From positions 62,001-126,000 of the forward strand of contig JAEINP010000001.1 in the NCBI GenBank assembly GCA_016342355.1: a stretch of 64,000 bases of DNA, written 5' to 3'. Under the pieces are notes generated by a model. That model did no database searches. It was not told the origin of the DNA and was given only the letters and a program-made list of their open reading frames with translations. Made by a program: the position numbers and the translations under genes. Source of the DNA: Desulfatibacillum sp. (lineage in GTDB: Bacteria > Desulfobacterota > Desulfobacteria > Desulfobacterales > Desulfatibacillaceae). Shown here piece by piece: positions 29,218-38,911 of the stretch (within the stretch, counting starts at the first letter, position 1; each line of letters opens with the position of its first letter).

Positions 29218-32217
29218 ATGAAAACCTATAACCCTGTCCGGCAAAGATGCCTGAAAGCCGCCATTGCGGTGTTTTTGGCAATGTGTGTCTTGCCAGGCGT
29301 GCTCTTGGCCGTTGGTACCAACGCCGGTGAGCGCATTCAGAACCAGGCGACCGCCACCTATGTGGACGCCAACCTCAACCCCCAATCTGCACAGTCCAAC
29401 ATCGCCACTGTGGAAGTAGGCCAGGTCTATTCCGCAACCCTGGCGGAAGACCGTTCCCTGTTTGCGGCTTCCGGGCAGTCTGTCAACTTCGCCCATGTGC
29501 TGGCCAACACCGGTAACGGCGAAGACACCTATACCATATCCCTATCCCAAATTCTTAACGGGGCAGGCGATAACTTGGACTTTGACAATCTGGCCGTGTA
29601 CATCGACCAGAACGGCGACGGCGTGGCCACCGCCGGTGAAACCCTGGTCGCCAACGCGGGCGGATCAGGCGCCATCACTCTGCAAGCAGACACTCAGGTG
29701 GACCTGGTTGTCCTTGCCAAGCTGCCCGCGTCTTCTCCCGGACAGACTGCCGGGGCGCTCCTGACCGCTACGCCCACCAACGGAATCGTGGATGACCTCA
29801 CGGCAGCAAACGGTACTGACGGCCTGGAAGGCACCAACCAGGACTTGGCGACAGTGACGGACAACGCCGTGCTGAACGTCAACAAATCTTCCACATACAA
29901 TAACAATAGCACGGCCACGGTGAATGACGATACCGTTACCTTTATCGTCACCATCACCAACACCGGCCCGGTCGCTGCGTACAACGTGGAAATTCAGGAT
30001 ACCCTGGACCTCACGAAATTTGACGTCACCGCTATTGGCGATATCATTATCAACGCCACAGAAGGCGATTATGTGGATGTAGTGGGAAATGCGTCCGAAG
30101 GCGCTGCTGTCATTGTCGACACCATCAACGGCTTTAATCCTGTGGCTGTCAACGACGCCAATAACGACACCACAACCGGCGACTTTGGCGTAAGAGGCCA
30201 TGACGACAAACTGGCCGCCAATGAGACGGTCTCCTTTACCTATACCGTTCCTGTTATCGCCACCCTGCCCGCCGGAACCATTCTGCCCAACTCGGTGCAT
30301 ATCCTGGGCGATGTAAATGACAATGGCGACAAAGTCGACCCCGGCGAAGACATCACGTCCAACACCACCACCCAGATTGTTCCCCAGGAATATGGGGTCG
30401 ATGCAGCAGATACGGGTGGCGTTGCATCTCCCGGCGTCAACGACGGCAGTGATGACGACAGCACTGCAAACGATATTCAGTACGTCAACACAGCCGCTTC
30501 CGGCGAGCAAGTGCTTTTCGCAAATATTATAACCAATGAGGGTAACGGCACGGATACCTTCGAGCTTTCCGTGGTCATTGGAAATTTTCCCGTAGGCACA
30601 GTGTTTAGTTTTTGGCACGCAGGGGGCACCACCGCACTGCTGGATACCAACGATAACGGAACCGTGGATACCGGCCCCATGGCTGCTGGCGCTGTGAAAA
30701 ACATTATGGTTAAGGCTCAACTTCCTGCAGGTGCTTATGGGGCAGGATTCTTTGACGCAACCATGACCGCGCTGTCCGCAGGGGACGGAGTCACCTCAGA
30801 CACCAAAACCGAGCGGTTGTTTGAAATCACAGCCCCTGGAGTCGACCTTTCCAACGAAGCCGCCATTGGCGCCAGCACACCTGACGGTGATCCCGGCGAC
30901 AATGAGAACGAATATGGTGTGGGAGATACCGCCCCCGCCACCCTGTACAACGCAGCTCCCGGCGCCGCGGTGAACATTCCTCTCACCATACAAAACGACT
31001 CCGGTGTGCCCGATTCCTTTCAGCTTACGGCTGGAGGAACCTGGAATGGAGCCGTATTGGGTAGCCTGTCCACTGGTTGGTCCTATGGGTTCAAGAACAC
31101 TTCCGGCACCACCATTACAACCACTCCAGCCATTCCCGCAGGGGGAAGCTATTCCTTCTACCTGAGAGTGGTTGTGCCTTCCAACCCGATTTACGCCCTG
31201 GCCAATTTTTCCTCGGACATTGACGGCGATGGCAGCATTGAAGAGGTGGATGGCCCCACGCTGGCAACCCAGGATGGAGATTATGACTATCCCATTTTCA
31301 TTCGGGTTACCTCCACCAACACCGGTGCTTCGGACATCAAAATGGACGCCGTGGATGTGACAGATTCTGAAAAGGTCACCCTCCTGGCCAACCAGACCGG
31401 CCAGATTCAGCCCGGCGGTTCCATTGGCTATCCCCACACCCTGCGGAATGACGGCAATACGGCGGAGGCCTTTACGCTCTCCGCAGTCAATAGCCTTTCC
31501 GCTGCAGGTTGGGGTCATAATGTCCTGGTGGATACCACCGGTGACGGTAACGTCGACACCCCCATTTCCACCCTGACCAATGAAACTGTCTGGTACACCA
31601 ACGCCGCCGGAGTTTATGCCTCCCAGGTTTTTGGTCAGACAGTGGCAAATAGCCTGGTTTTCCAGCCCGGGGAAAAATTGGATGTGACGGTTCTGGAATT
31701 CGCACCTTCCAGCGCTCCCGACGGAACCTTGGATATTCTCACCATTACTGCAAGATACAACCTGGGCGCTTCCCAGGTGATTAATATTGACCAGACCACG
31801 GTTATCCAGGGGCAGATTCGTCTCACCAAAACCGTGGCAGTGGACGCGGATTGTAATGACGTGGCCGATGCAGCCTTTGCCGTGGAAGCCACAAGCAAGG
31901 CCAATCCGGGTGAATGCGTATCCTGGCGGTTGATTGTCACCAACGAAGGTACGGCGCCTGCGGATAACGTTATCATCTACGATACGGTGCCTGCATTCAG
32001 CGACTATGTTCCCGGATCCCTGCTCAGCGGCGCTGGAGACTTTGGAACCACCGCCGACCCGGGCGTTTTGCTCATTCCGCATACGGATGCCGATGATGCC
32101 GAAGGCCGTTTGGACGGGTACACCGCCAAGGTGGTGGGTGACGACATTACCTTTGAACTCGGAACCATCGCAACCGGCGCTTCCGTTACCTTGCAGTTCC
32201 AGACCACGGTCCAGTAA
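29218..32217 (+). CDS. Secreted DUF11-domain surface protein (999 aa)
   Basis: A ctggagg ribosome-binding site precedes the ATG. The signal peptide (CLKAAIAVFLAMCVLPGVLLAVG) leads into the shared N-terminal module (AGERIQNQATATYVDANLN...VYSATLAEDRSLF). Then come DUF11 domains (VNKSSTYNNNSTATVNDDTV; YNVEIQDTLDLT) and Asp-rich loops (DQNGDGVATAGE, LDTNDNGTVDTG). It ends with the shared two-part C-terminal module (NQTGQIQPGGSIGYPHTLRN, then VDADCND...NPGECVSWRLIV). It is paralogous to the 943-aa protein along its whole length, with the same block order including FPxGTxFxFxxAxGTxxLLDTN. Likely an extracellular fibre component. It has its own strong ribosome-binding site after the candidate attenuator. 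Confidence 0.88.
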   Translation: MKTYNPVRQRCLKAAIAVFLAMCVLPGVLLAVGTNAGERIQNQATATYVDANLNPQSAQSNIATVEVGQVYSATLAEDRSLFAASGQSVNFAHVLANTGNGEDTYTISLSQILNGAGDNLDFDNLAVYIDQNGDGVATAGETLVANAGGSGAITLQADTQVDLVVLAKLPASSPGQTAGALLTATPTNGIVDDLTAANGTDGLEGTNQDLATVTDNAVLNVNKSSTYNNNSTATVNDDTVTFIVTITNTGPVAAYNVEIQDTLDLTKFDVTAIGDIIINATEGDYVDVVGNASEGAAVIVDTINGFNPVAVNDANNDTTTGDFGVRGHDDKLAANETVSFTYTVPVIATLPAGTILPNSVHILGDVNDNGDKVDPGEDITSNTTTQIVPQEYGVDAADTGGVASPGVNDGSDDDSTANDIQYVNTAASGEQVLFANIITNEGNGTDTFELSVVIGNFPVGTVFSFWHAGGTTALLDTNDNGTVDTGPMAAGAVKNIMVKAQLPAGAYGAGFFDATMTALSAGDGVTSDTKTERLFEITAPGVDLSNEAAIGASTPDGDPGDNENEYGVGDTAPATLYNAAPGAAVNIPLTIQNDSGVPDSFQLTAGGTWNGAVLGSLSTGWSYGFKNTSGTTITTTPAIPAGGSYSFYLRVVVPSNPIYALANFSSDIDGDGSIEEVDGPTLATQDGDYDYPIFIRVTSTNTGASDIKMDAVDVTDSEKVTLLANQTGQIQPGGSIGYPHTLRNDGNTAEAFTLSAVNSLSAAGWGHNVLVDTTGDGNVDTPISTLTNETVWYTNAAGVYASQVFGQTVANSLVFQPGEKLDVTVLEFAPSSAPDGTLDILTITARYNLGASQVINIDQTTVIQGQIRLTKTVAVDADCNDVADAAFAVEATSKANPGECVSWRLIVTNEGTAPADNVIIYDTVPAFSDYVPGSLLSGAGDFGTTADPGVLLIPHTDADDAEGRLDGYTAKVVGDDITFELGTIATGASVTLQFQTTVQ

Positions 32218-32305
32218 GGACCGGGATGCACAGGTTTTTGTGACATCCTCCTCCTTATGAACGGGAGTGTGTTTTGGGTTTATCAAGGCGCAAACTAAGG
32301 GCAAC

Positions 32306-32329
32306 CCGGTCAGCCAACAGGCTGGCCGG
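32306..32329 (+). other. GC-rich hairpin between the 999-aa and 1994-aa genes
   Basis: CCGGTCAGCC and GGCTGGCCGG form a 10-bp stem (one G-U pair) with an AACA loop. No T run follows, so it is not a terminator. It lies in the 176-bp leader of the barrel-protein gene and may stabilise or process the mRNA. Confidence 0.4.
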
Positions 32330-32393
32330 GCCCCAAACGATTTTCAAGCACCACGCGGGAGCTTTATTCCGCAAAAATAAGGGTATAGAGTTA

Positions 32394-35300
32394 ATGATCC
32401 GGCATAAGCTATTCCAAATTGTCGTGGCTGTCCTGGCGTTGCTGCTGGCAACAGCAGCGCCCCTGTGGGCTGTCACCCCTGCCGGTGTGCTCATTACCAA
32501 CCAGGCGACAGCCACCTATCTGGATACAGAAACAGAGGTGGCGGGCAGGGCGCTTTCCAATATCGCCCTTGTAAAAGTCGCCAACCTGTATGCCTTGTCT
32601 CTGCAAACGGACCAGAACCTGAACGTTGCAGCCGGACAATGGGTGAATTTTCAGCATGTTTTAACCAATACCGGCAACACCGCCGATGTATACGACCTTG
32701 CTTTCACCAACCATGCCGGGGATGATTTTGATTTTGAACTGGCTACCCTTGTGGAGGATATCAACCAGAACGGTTTGGTGGACGCCGGCGAGCCCGCCAT
32801 CACCACCACTTCCCTGGTTATGCCCGGGGACTCCGTTCATCTGGTTCTGGCCGGACGGGTTCCGGGGATGTATATTCCCGGCCAAGTCGGCGTCATATCC
32901 GTTTTCGCCATAAGCCAGGCAGATCCTACCATCACGCAAACCAATACGGATACCGCCACCCTGGCCTCCAATGAAGCCGTGTTTCAATTTTCCAAAACCT
33001 CGGAACCCAAATGCGAGGAAGAGGTAGGACCGGGTCAGGAAATCCAATACGCCATCACTCTCACGAACGTGGGGGGTGCAGCGCCCAATTTCCGTACAAT
33101 TGTGGTGGATGGAGCCCTGAAAACCGGTCTTCTGGTGGAAGATCCCCTTCCCTCCAATGTGACTTTGGCGATTGATATTGTCCCACAGGCCGCACCGGTT
33201 GGAAGCCTGCAACTGGCGAAACTGCCAGGCTCGGCCGTGAGTGAATGGATTTCCTTCGCCAATGTGGTGGAAGGCGATTTGGTGGAACGGGTTGGGGTTC
33301 TGTATCCCGACGTTGCCCTGGGGTCCAATGAAAGCGCTTCCTGGGAATTTTCCGTCCGAGTGATCGACCAAATCACCCCGGGCACCAAAATCGTGAACCA
33401 GGCGGAAATCGACCTGGAAGGCGATGGTTTTCCCGATCTCTATTCCAATGAGGTATGCAATAGCCTCAAGCCCGCTACTGTGGACGACCCTGTTACCCTA
33501 AATGACGCCATTATCCGGTTTCTGGAGCCGGTGGACGCCCTGCGGGTCACCCAGACTCCTCCGGATTTCACAGACGATGATGACTATCAGGATGCAGGCG
33601 TGTACCGCCTGTCCTCCTATCCCACATACAATGATGTGCGGGACGGCGTGTACCTGGAAGTACGCTCCTCCAGCCTCAATTCCAGCCCGGTGGCGGCGGA
33701 TATTATTGTTGTTTATCTGGTTTCCAAACTCACCGGGGACGATATTTATGTCCAGTTGGAGGAAACCGGGCCCAACACGGGCATTTTTCGCTCCCGGGCG
33801 CCCATCACACTGGATACCAATCAGACTTCGGGCGGAGGAAACTGCTCTGCCTCCAATCCAGGCGGTTGCACTCTCAAAAGCATCTCACGGGACACCCTCC
33901 AGGCATCCATCCAGGACCCTGGAACCGGATTTGTGCTGGTGGACGCAGCCACGGTTGACCCCTTGGGCGTGGTCTTCGATTCCGTCACCCTTGATCCCAT
34001 TGCAGGCGCCTTGGTGTCCATCCGCACCCCGGACGGACAACTGGCCCTGGACCCGGATACCGGCGGCGCAACGGTTCTGGAGCCCCAGTTGACAGCCAAT
34101 GACGGGGCCTACCAGTTTCCCAGAGTTTACCCGGGAACCTATTATATTCTGGTGCAGCCCCCTGAGGGATACAATTTTCCGTCCGTTACTCCTGCCCACA
34201 CTTTTTCCGGCCAATACCTGGTCGGCGCCTACTCCTACGGGCAGAACGGACATCAAAAAACTCCCAACGCAGGCCAGTTCACCCTGGCTGCGGGCGACCC
34301 GGCCCTGATTGTGGATATCCCCCTGGACCCGGATAACAACGGCCGGTTTGTCCTGGAAAAATCCACCACAGACGCCATTGTCCAAGTGGGCGATTTTGTG
34401 CCCTACACCCTCAGGGTCCGCAACAACGCAGGCGCCAAGCTCTTCCACACGAAGGTGCGTGATCAATTGCCCTACGGTTTTAAATACGTGCGTGGCAGCG
34501 TTAAGGTGGACGGCGAAAAGACCGACGACCCCTCAGGCGAAAAAGGCCCGGTCCTGATTTTCAGCATAGATACTATGGATGACGGCCAGACAGTGGAAAT
34601 AACCTATGTCCTCATGGTCACCCCGGGCGCGTTGGACTCCGACGGCATCAACCGGGCCACCGCCTATACAAAGAGCGGTCGGGGAGTCAGTTTTACTTCC
34701 GCCACGGTCCAGGCCCAGGTGGATATAGAGCAGCAGGGCCTCTTTTCCGACAGAGCCATCCTGTTTGGTACTGTTTTCGTGGATGCAAACGACAACAAGG
34801 TCAAGGACGAGGAAGAACTGGCCGTAGGCGGCGTCCGCATATTCCTGGAAGACGGAACCTGGGTCATTACCGACGAAAAAGGTCAGTATTCCCTGTACGG
34901 ACTCAAGCCCGGCATGCATGTGGTTAAGCCCGACCCCATCACCCTGCCTCAGGGCATGGAACTCTCGGCCATTGACAACCGTTTTGGGCATGATCCCGGC
35001 TCCCGGTTCGCAGACCTTGTGGACGGAGACTTCCACAGGGCGGATTTCGCATTCATTCCCCCGGAACAAGGGGCGGAAGCCATTTACGAAAGTATAAAAG
35101 TACGCAATGAGGCTTTGGATGACTCGTGGGTTTACGACGCCGCAATTGAATATGACGGCATCTTATTCGATGATTCAGAGTATGAAAAAGACCATACGCC
35201 CGCCAGCACGGATGGCGATATCTCTTCCGGCGTAGCCTATCCGGCGGATAAGGCTTTGCCCGATCCCGTGGCCGGTGCGCCGACAACCGTCGTGACCGAG

Positions 35301-38300
35301 GAGGCGGAACAGCTTCTTAAAGCCATGCCGCCGGTGGAGGACACAGCCAGGCAGGCAACAGCCCAGCAGGCTCGGGAAGGCGTTTTTGTGTGGCCTCAGG
35401 GCGTAGTTGCCAGGGATGGCCGCTTTATGGTCATCGTGCCCAAGGGCGTTCAGCCGGTCCTGTCCGTCAACGGAGAGGAAGTCCCGGCAAACAAGATGGG
35501 AGAGCAGGTGCTCAATACCACCACGGGGGCGCAGGTTTTGGCTTGGTACGGCGTTCCCCTTACTCCCGGCTCTTGCGATGTGACGGTCTCGGGCAAGGAT
35601 ATGTTCGGTAACCTGCGCACATTGGCCCAAAAAACTTTTGTCCATCCCGGCCCTCCCACGGGCCTGAGAATTGTACCCAAGCAAAAAAGCGTTCCCGCCG
35701 ATGGCGGACGATCCGCTCTGCCGGTGGAAATCCAGATAAACGACAAGGATGGCATTGGCGTGCTGGGCGTCCACTTTGTCACCGTGGAAACCAGCGACGG
35801 CAGGTTCCTGGAACCGGATATTCAGGACAAGGAACCGGGCCATCAGGTTCGTGTGGAAAACGGCCGCGCCACCCTTCATGTGCAAAGCAGTTTTCGATCC
35901 GGTAAGGTGGACCTGGCTGCCACAGCAGGAACCACTTTGAAAGATAAGACGGAAATTAATTTTTCTGCGCCTCTCCGGCCTATTGTAGCAGCAGGTCTTG
36001 TGGATTTTTCCGTCCATTTCAATGAGATCAGCGAGGAGTCCATCCTGCCCACAGATCAGTCCGATTCCTTTGACGAAGAATTGGATTACCGGGGCAGGGG
36101 CGCCATTTTTCTCAAAGGTAAGATCAAGGGGAATGTTCTTTTAACCCTGGCTTATGACTCGGACAAGGATGAAAACGAAAAGCTCCTCAGGGATATAGAT
36201 CCGGAAGCCTACTACCCCATCTACGGAGACGCATCGGTTAAGGGATACGACGCCCAAAGCAGAAGCAAGCTCTACGTTCGCCTGGAAAAGGGCAAAAGCA
36301 GCGTCATGTGGGGCGACTATCGTACGGACTACAACGAGAAGAGTCTTGCGCGGGTGGACCGCACCCTCACAGGCGCGAATGCTAATATCGAGGTAGGCGG
36401 AACAAAGGTTTCAGGTTTTTACGCCGAGCCGGATTACGATCGCCGCACCGAGGAAATTCGAGGCAACGGCACGGCCACCTTCTATAGAATTTCCGGAGCG
36501 CCCATTGAGGAAAACAGCGAAACCATCGAAATAATCACCCGCTCCAGGGAAAACCCGGGCCTTATCATTAATACCCAGGCCATGACCCGATTGGATGATT
36601 ACCAGATAGATCCGGTGAGCGGTTACATCACCTTCCATGAGCCCATTGCTTCTGTGGACAAAGATAATAATCCCTTGTATATCCGCATATCCTACGATAC
36701 GGAAGGCGGCAAAGAACGCCATGCCATATGGGGAGCCCGCGCCGAACAACAAATTACCGAAAATCTGGCCGTAGGCGGCACCCATACCCAGGACGAACAT
36801 CCGGAAGACGGAAGCCGGATTTCATCAGGCTATGTCAAGTACAAGCTCAAGGACAAGCACGATGTGGAAGCGGAATTTGCCCACATGGTCCATAAGAACG
36901 GAGATCCCGCCGGGGACGCTACCCGGGTAGAAATGGAAAACCGTTGGCACGAAAAATTCAGCACCAAAGCCAAGTACATGGCGGCCCAACCCGGGTTTGA
37001 TAACTCCAGCGGTTCCGGTTCAGCGGGCCGTCAGGAACTGACCGCCGAGGCGGAATACAAGCCATACACCCATACCACCATAACCGTAGAAGGCTTGGAG
37101 AGCAAAGACCTCCAGGGCGAGGATGAACGCATATCCGCAGGGCTTTTGGGGGAACGCAAGTTTGGTCTGTGGCGTACCGAAGCAGGCGGGCGGCTTATTC
37201 GCCAGATGGAAACCGCTGATAAGGAAGAAGAGGATATTTACACCTACCGCTTGGGCCTGGGGCGTGACTTCTATCTGCTCGAACGCAAGGGACAGGCAGG
37301 GGTTTCGTGGGAACAGGATATATCCAACTCCTCAAGACGCTCTTTGGAAGCCAATGCTGACTGGCAGGTGCACAAAATGGTTCAGCTCTATGCCAAGCAG
37401 GAGCTGATCAACAGTCTTTCCGGCATTACCAGCCTATCCGAGGACGCAGACCGCTCCACCACAACCTTTGGCGTGTCCTCGGACTTCATGACCAATACCA
37501 AGGCTTATTCCGAGTATAGAATTCGGGGAGGTTCCAGCGGACGGGAGCAGGAAAGCGCCACCGGCGTACGCAGGACCATCGACCTTCAGCCCGGTCTGTC
37601 CTTTTCGCCCCAGTTGGAATACGTCAACACCTTGGACGGGGAAAACGCAGGCGACGCCTTTTCCGCCTCCATGGGCATGGTGGACAAAAGGTCCCGGCGC
37701 AGCAAAAAATCCGGCAGGGTGGAAACCCGCCTGGGCAAGGAAAGCAATATGTACGGGGTCCGGGCAGCCTGGGCAGCCCGGCTTTCCAATCATTGGACCG
37801 GGGTAGTCAAGGAGGAGTTCAACATAGAATTGCCCAACGAAAGCCCGGACGTGCTGCGTCAGGCACTGACTCTGGGTATCGCCCGCAGGCCAATCTCCAC
37901 CAATCAATACCATTGGATAGGTGTGTACCAGTGGAAGGAATCCCGGAACGCTGACAGCGTGGAATCCAAACGCGCCCATATTCTATCCTCCCACCATAAC
38001 TACCAGGCATTGGAAAATCTGATCCTTTCAGGCCGTTTGGCTGGCAAGTGGCAACGTGTGGTGCTTTTCGGCGATTACTACGAGTCCTTCACCACGCTGG
38101 GTGGAGCGCGTATTATTATAGACATCACTGAATGGCTGGATTTTGACATCCACGGCGGCGCGATGAACACGAACGGCGACTCCACCCGGTATTCCGGCGG
38201 GGCGGCTATCTTTTTCAACGCCTTTAAGAACACCAGACTGGGTGTGGGCTATAACTTTGCCGGATTCACGGATGACGACCTGGACCCGGAAAGATATTAC

Positions 38301-38378
38301 GCAGAGGGCTTGTTCTTAGGCCTGAGCTATAAGTTTGACGAATCCCTGTTTGAATGGCTTGGGCCGGACGAAGACTAA
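32394..38378 (+). CDS. DUF11/SdrD-B-like surface protein with C-terminal outer-membrane beta-barrel (1994 aa)
   Basis: The ATG at 32394 gives a signal peptide (MIRHKLFQIVVAVLALLLAT...LWA) after a modest aaggg site. Domains by eye: the N-terminal module shared with its neighbours (about 25-200); DUF11 (about 200-350); an uncharacterised beta region; a carboxypeptidase-regulatory/SdrD-B-like domain (about 520-640, GALVSIRTPDG...GAYQFPRVYPGTYYILVQPP); DUF11 (about 650-775); a second SdrD-B-like domain (about 790-890, VFVDANDNKVKDEEE...KGQYSLYGLKPG); and an invasin-like Ig domain (about 1085-1200, VPADGGRSALPVEIQINDKDG). The last 770 or so residues show alternating amphipathic strands with many Tyr/Arg/Trp (YDAQSRSKLYVRLEKG, SSVMWGDYRTDY), as in outer-membrane barrels. 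Probably the anchor or export partner of the operon. It lacks the DCDG-type C-terminal module. Confidence 0.87.
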   Translation: MIRHKLFQIVVAVLALLLATAAPLWAVTPAGVLITNQATATYLDTETEVAGRALSNIALVKVANLYALSLQTDQNLNVAAGQWVNFQHVLTNTGNTADVYDLAFTNHAGDDFDFELATLVEDINQNGLVDAGEPAITTTSLVMPGDSVHLVLAGRVPGMYIPGQVGVISVFAISQADPTITQTNTDTATLASNEAVFQFSKTSEPKCEEEVGPGQEIQYAITLTNVGGAAPNFRTIVVDGALKTGLLVEDPLPSNVTLAIDIVPQAAPVGSLQLAKLPGSAVSEWISFANVVEGDLVERVGVLYPDVALGSNESASWEFSVRVIDQITPGTKIVNQAEIDLEGDGFPDLYSNEVCNSLKPATVDDPVTLNDAIIRFLEPVDALRVTQTPPDFTDDDDYQDAGVYRLSSYPTYNDVRDGVYLEVRSSSLNSSPVAADIIVVYLVSKLTGDDIYVQLEETGPNTGIFRSRAPITLDTNQTSGGGNCSASNPGGCTLKSISRDTLQASIQDPGTGFVLVDAATVDPLGVVFDSVTLDPIAGALVSIRTPDGQLALDPDTGGATVLEPQLTANDGAYQFPRVYPGTYYILVQPPEGYNFPSVTPAHTFSGQYLVGAYSYGQNGHQKTPNAGQFTLAAGDPALIVDIPLDPDNNGRFVLEKSTTDAIVQVGDFVPYTLRVRNNAGAKLFHTKVRDQLPYGFKYVRGSVKVDGEKTDDPSGEKGPVLIFSIDTMDDGQTVEITYVLMVTPGALDSDGINRATAYTKSGRGVSFTSATVQAQVDIEQQGLFSDRAILFGTVFVDANDNKVKDEEELAVGGVRIFLEDGTWVITDEKGQYSLYGLKPGMHVVKPDPITLPQGMELSAIDNRFGHDPGSRFADLVDGDFHRADFAFIPPEQGAEAIYESIKVRNEALDDSWVYDAAIEYDGILFDDSEYEKDHTPASTDGDISSGVAYPADKALPDPVAGAPTTVVTEEAEQLLKAMPPVEDTARQATAQQAREGVFVWPQGVVARDGRFMVIVPKGVQPVLSVNGEEVPANKMGEQVLNTTTGAQVLAWYGVPLTPGSCDVTVSGKDMFGNLRTLAQKTFVHPGPPTGLRIVPKQKSVPADGGRSALPVEIQINDKDGIGVLGVHFVTVETSDGRFLEPDIQDKEPGHQVRVENGRATLHVQSSFRSGKVDLAATAGTTLKDKTEINFSAPLRPIVAAGLVDFSVHFNEISEESILPTDQSDSFDEELDYRGRGAIFLKGKIKGNVLLTLAYDSDKDENEKLLRDIDPEAYYPIYGDASVKGYDAQSRSKLYVRLEKGKSSVMWGDYRTDYNEKSLARVDRTLTGANANIEVGGTKVSGFYAEPDYDRRTEEIRGNGTATFYRISGAPIEENSETIEIITRSRENPGLIINTQAMTRLDDYQIDPVSGYITFHEPIASVDKDNNPLYIRISYDTEGGKERHAIWGARAEQQITENLAVGGTHTQDEHPEDGSRISSGYVKYKLKDKHDVEAEFAHMVHKNGDPAGDATRVEMENRWHEKFSTKAKYMAAQPGFDNSSGSGSAGRQELTAEAEYKPYTHTTITVEGLESKDLQGEDERISAGLLGERKFGLWRTEAGGRLIRQMETADKEEEDIYTYRLGLGRDFYLLERKGQAGVSWEQDISNSSRRSLEANADWQVHKMVQLYAKQELINSLSGITSLSEDADRSTTTFGVSSDFMTNTKAYSEYRIRGGSSGREQESATGVRRTIDLQPGLSFSPQLEYVNTLDGENAGDAFSASMGMVDKRSRRSKKSGRVETRLGKESNMYGVRAAWAARLSNHWTGVVKEEFNIELPNESPDVLRQALTLGIARRPISTNQYHWIGVYQWKESRNADSVESKRAHILSSHHNYQALENLILSGRLAGKWQRVVLFGDYYESFTTLGGARIIIDITEWLDFDIHGGAMNTNGDSTRYSGGAAIFFNAFKNTRLGVGYNFAGFTDDDLDPERYYAEGLFLGLSYKFDESLFEWLGPDED

Positions 38379-38450
38379 GTTTTACGGGCGCGAGGGAACG
38401 CCCTGCAAATATATTTTCCTGCAAAGGGAAATATCAAAAGGGGATGGACG

Positions 38451-38487
38451 GACCCCGGAGCGCTATGCTCCGGGGTCTTCCTGTTTT
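38451..38487 (+). terminator. Rho-independent terminator of the DUF11 operon
   Basis: GACCCCGGAGC and GCTCCGGGGTC form a perfect 11-bp stem with a five-base loop (GCTAT), followed by the T-rich TTCCTGTTTT. It lies 72 bp after the barrel-protein stop and before the convergent DsrE-family gene. Confidence 0.88.
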
Positions 38488-38551
38488 ACGGGTAGTCTTC
38501 AGTACCGCTTGTGGGAAGTCCATGCTTACTTCCCAGAAGACAGCAATTTTT

Positions 38552-38911
38552 TTACAGGCTGATGACTGCGCTTTCACAGGAAAGGCGAATCAACTCGGCA
38601 GCCGTGGCCATCCTGGACCCTTCAATAAGGTCTGCCTCCTCCACCCTGCGGGCCTTGGCGCATGGTGTGCAAACCAGAATAGGCACCTCATGGGCCTGGA
38701 GATAGGTCAGCAGGTCGTCGGCCACATCCCCGGTGGCCGCCCGCACATGTTCAATCAGGCCTTCCTTGGCCAGGTACACTGCCTCATCCAGCAGGAACAA
38801 GGTTACTTCCTTGCCTTCCTTATGGGCGACCGTAGCCAAGTGAAAGGCCCTGGTGGAGCGGTTGGTGTTGTTGGTTCCGCAAGAGAGGGCGATAAGCACT
38901 TTGTTTGTCAT
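38552..38911 (-). CDS. DsrE/DsrF-like family protein
   Basis: A 119-aa cytoplasmic protein with the DsrE fold: VLIALSCGTNN at the N-terminus, AVYLAKEGL in the middle and the conserved VCTPCAKAR near the C-terminus. The Cys pair (CTPC) includes the position used by DsrE-type sulfur carriers. Related small proteins are common in sulfur-metabolising bacteria, where DsrE relays sulfane sulfur, but this one stands alone without dsrF/dsrH, so the trafficking role is inference. The start has an aaagga site. It is convergent with the DUF11 operon. Confidence 0.85.
   Translation of the reverse strand: MTNKVLIALSCGTNNTNRSTRAFHLATVAHKEGKEVTLFLLDEAVYLAKEGLIEHVRAATGDVADDLLTYLQAHEVPILVCTPCAKARRVEEADLIEGSRMATAAELIRLSCESAVISL

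Noticed and set aside
32270-32345. Resemblance to a GEMM c-di-GMP riboswitch before the barrel gene
   Set aside because: Words such as GCGCAAAC and AACCCGG occur, but the first helix and its GNRA-type loop are missing and the order is wrong.
16383-37979. Many long minus-strand open frames opposite the DUF11 operon
   Set aside because: They shadow GC-rich repetitive coding DNA, lack ribosome-binding sites and signal sequences, and have translations dominated by His/Gly.
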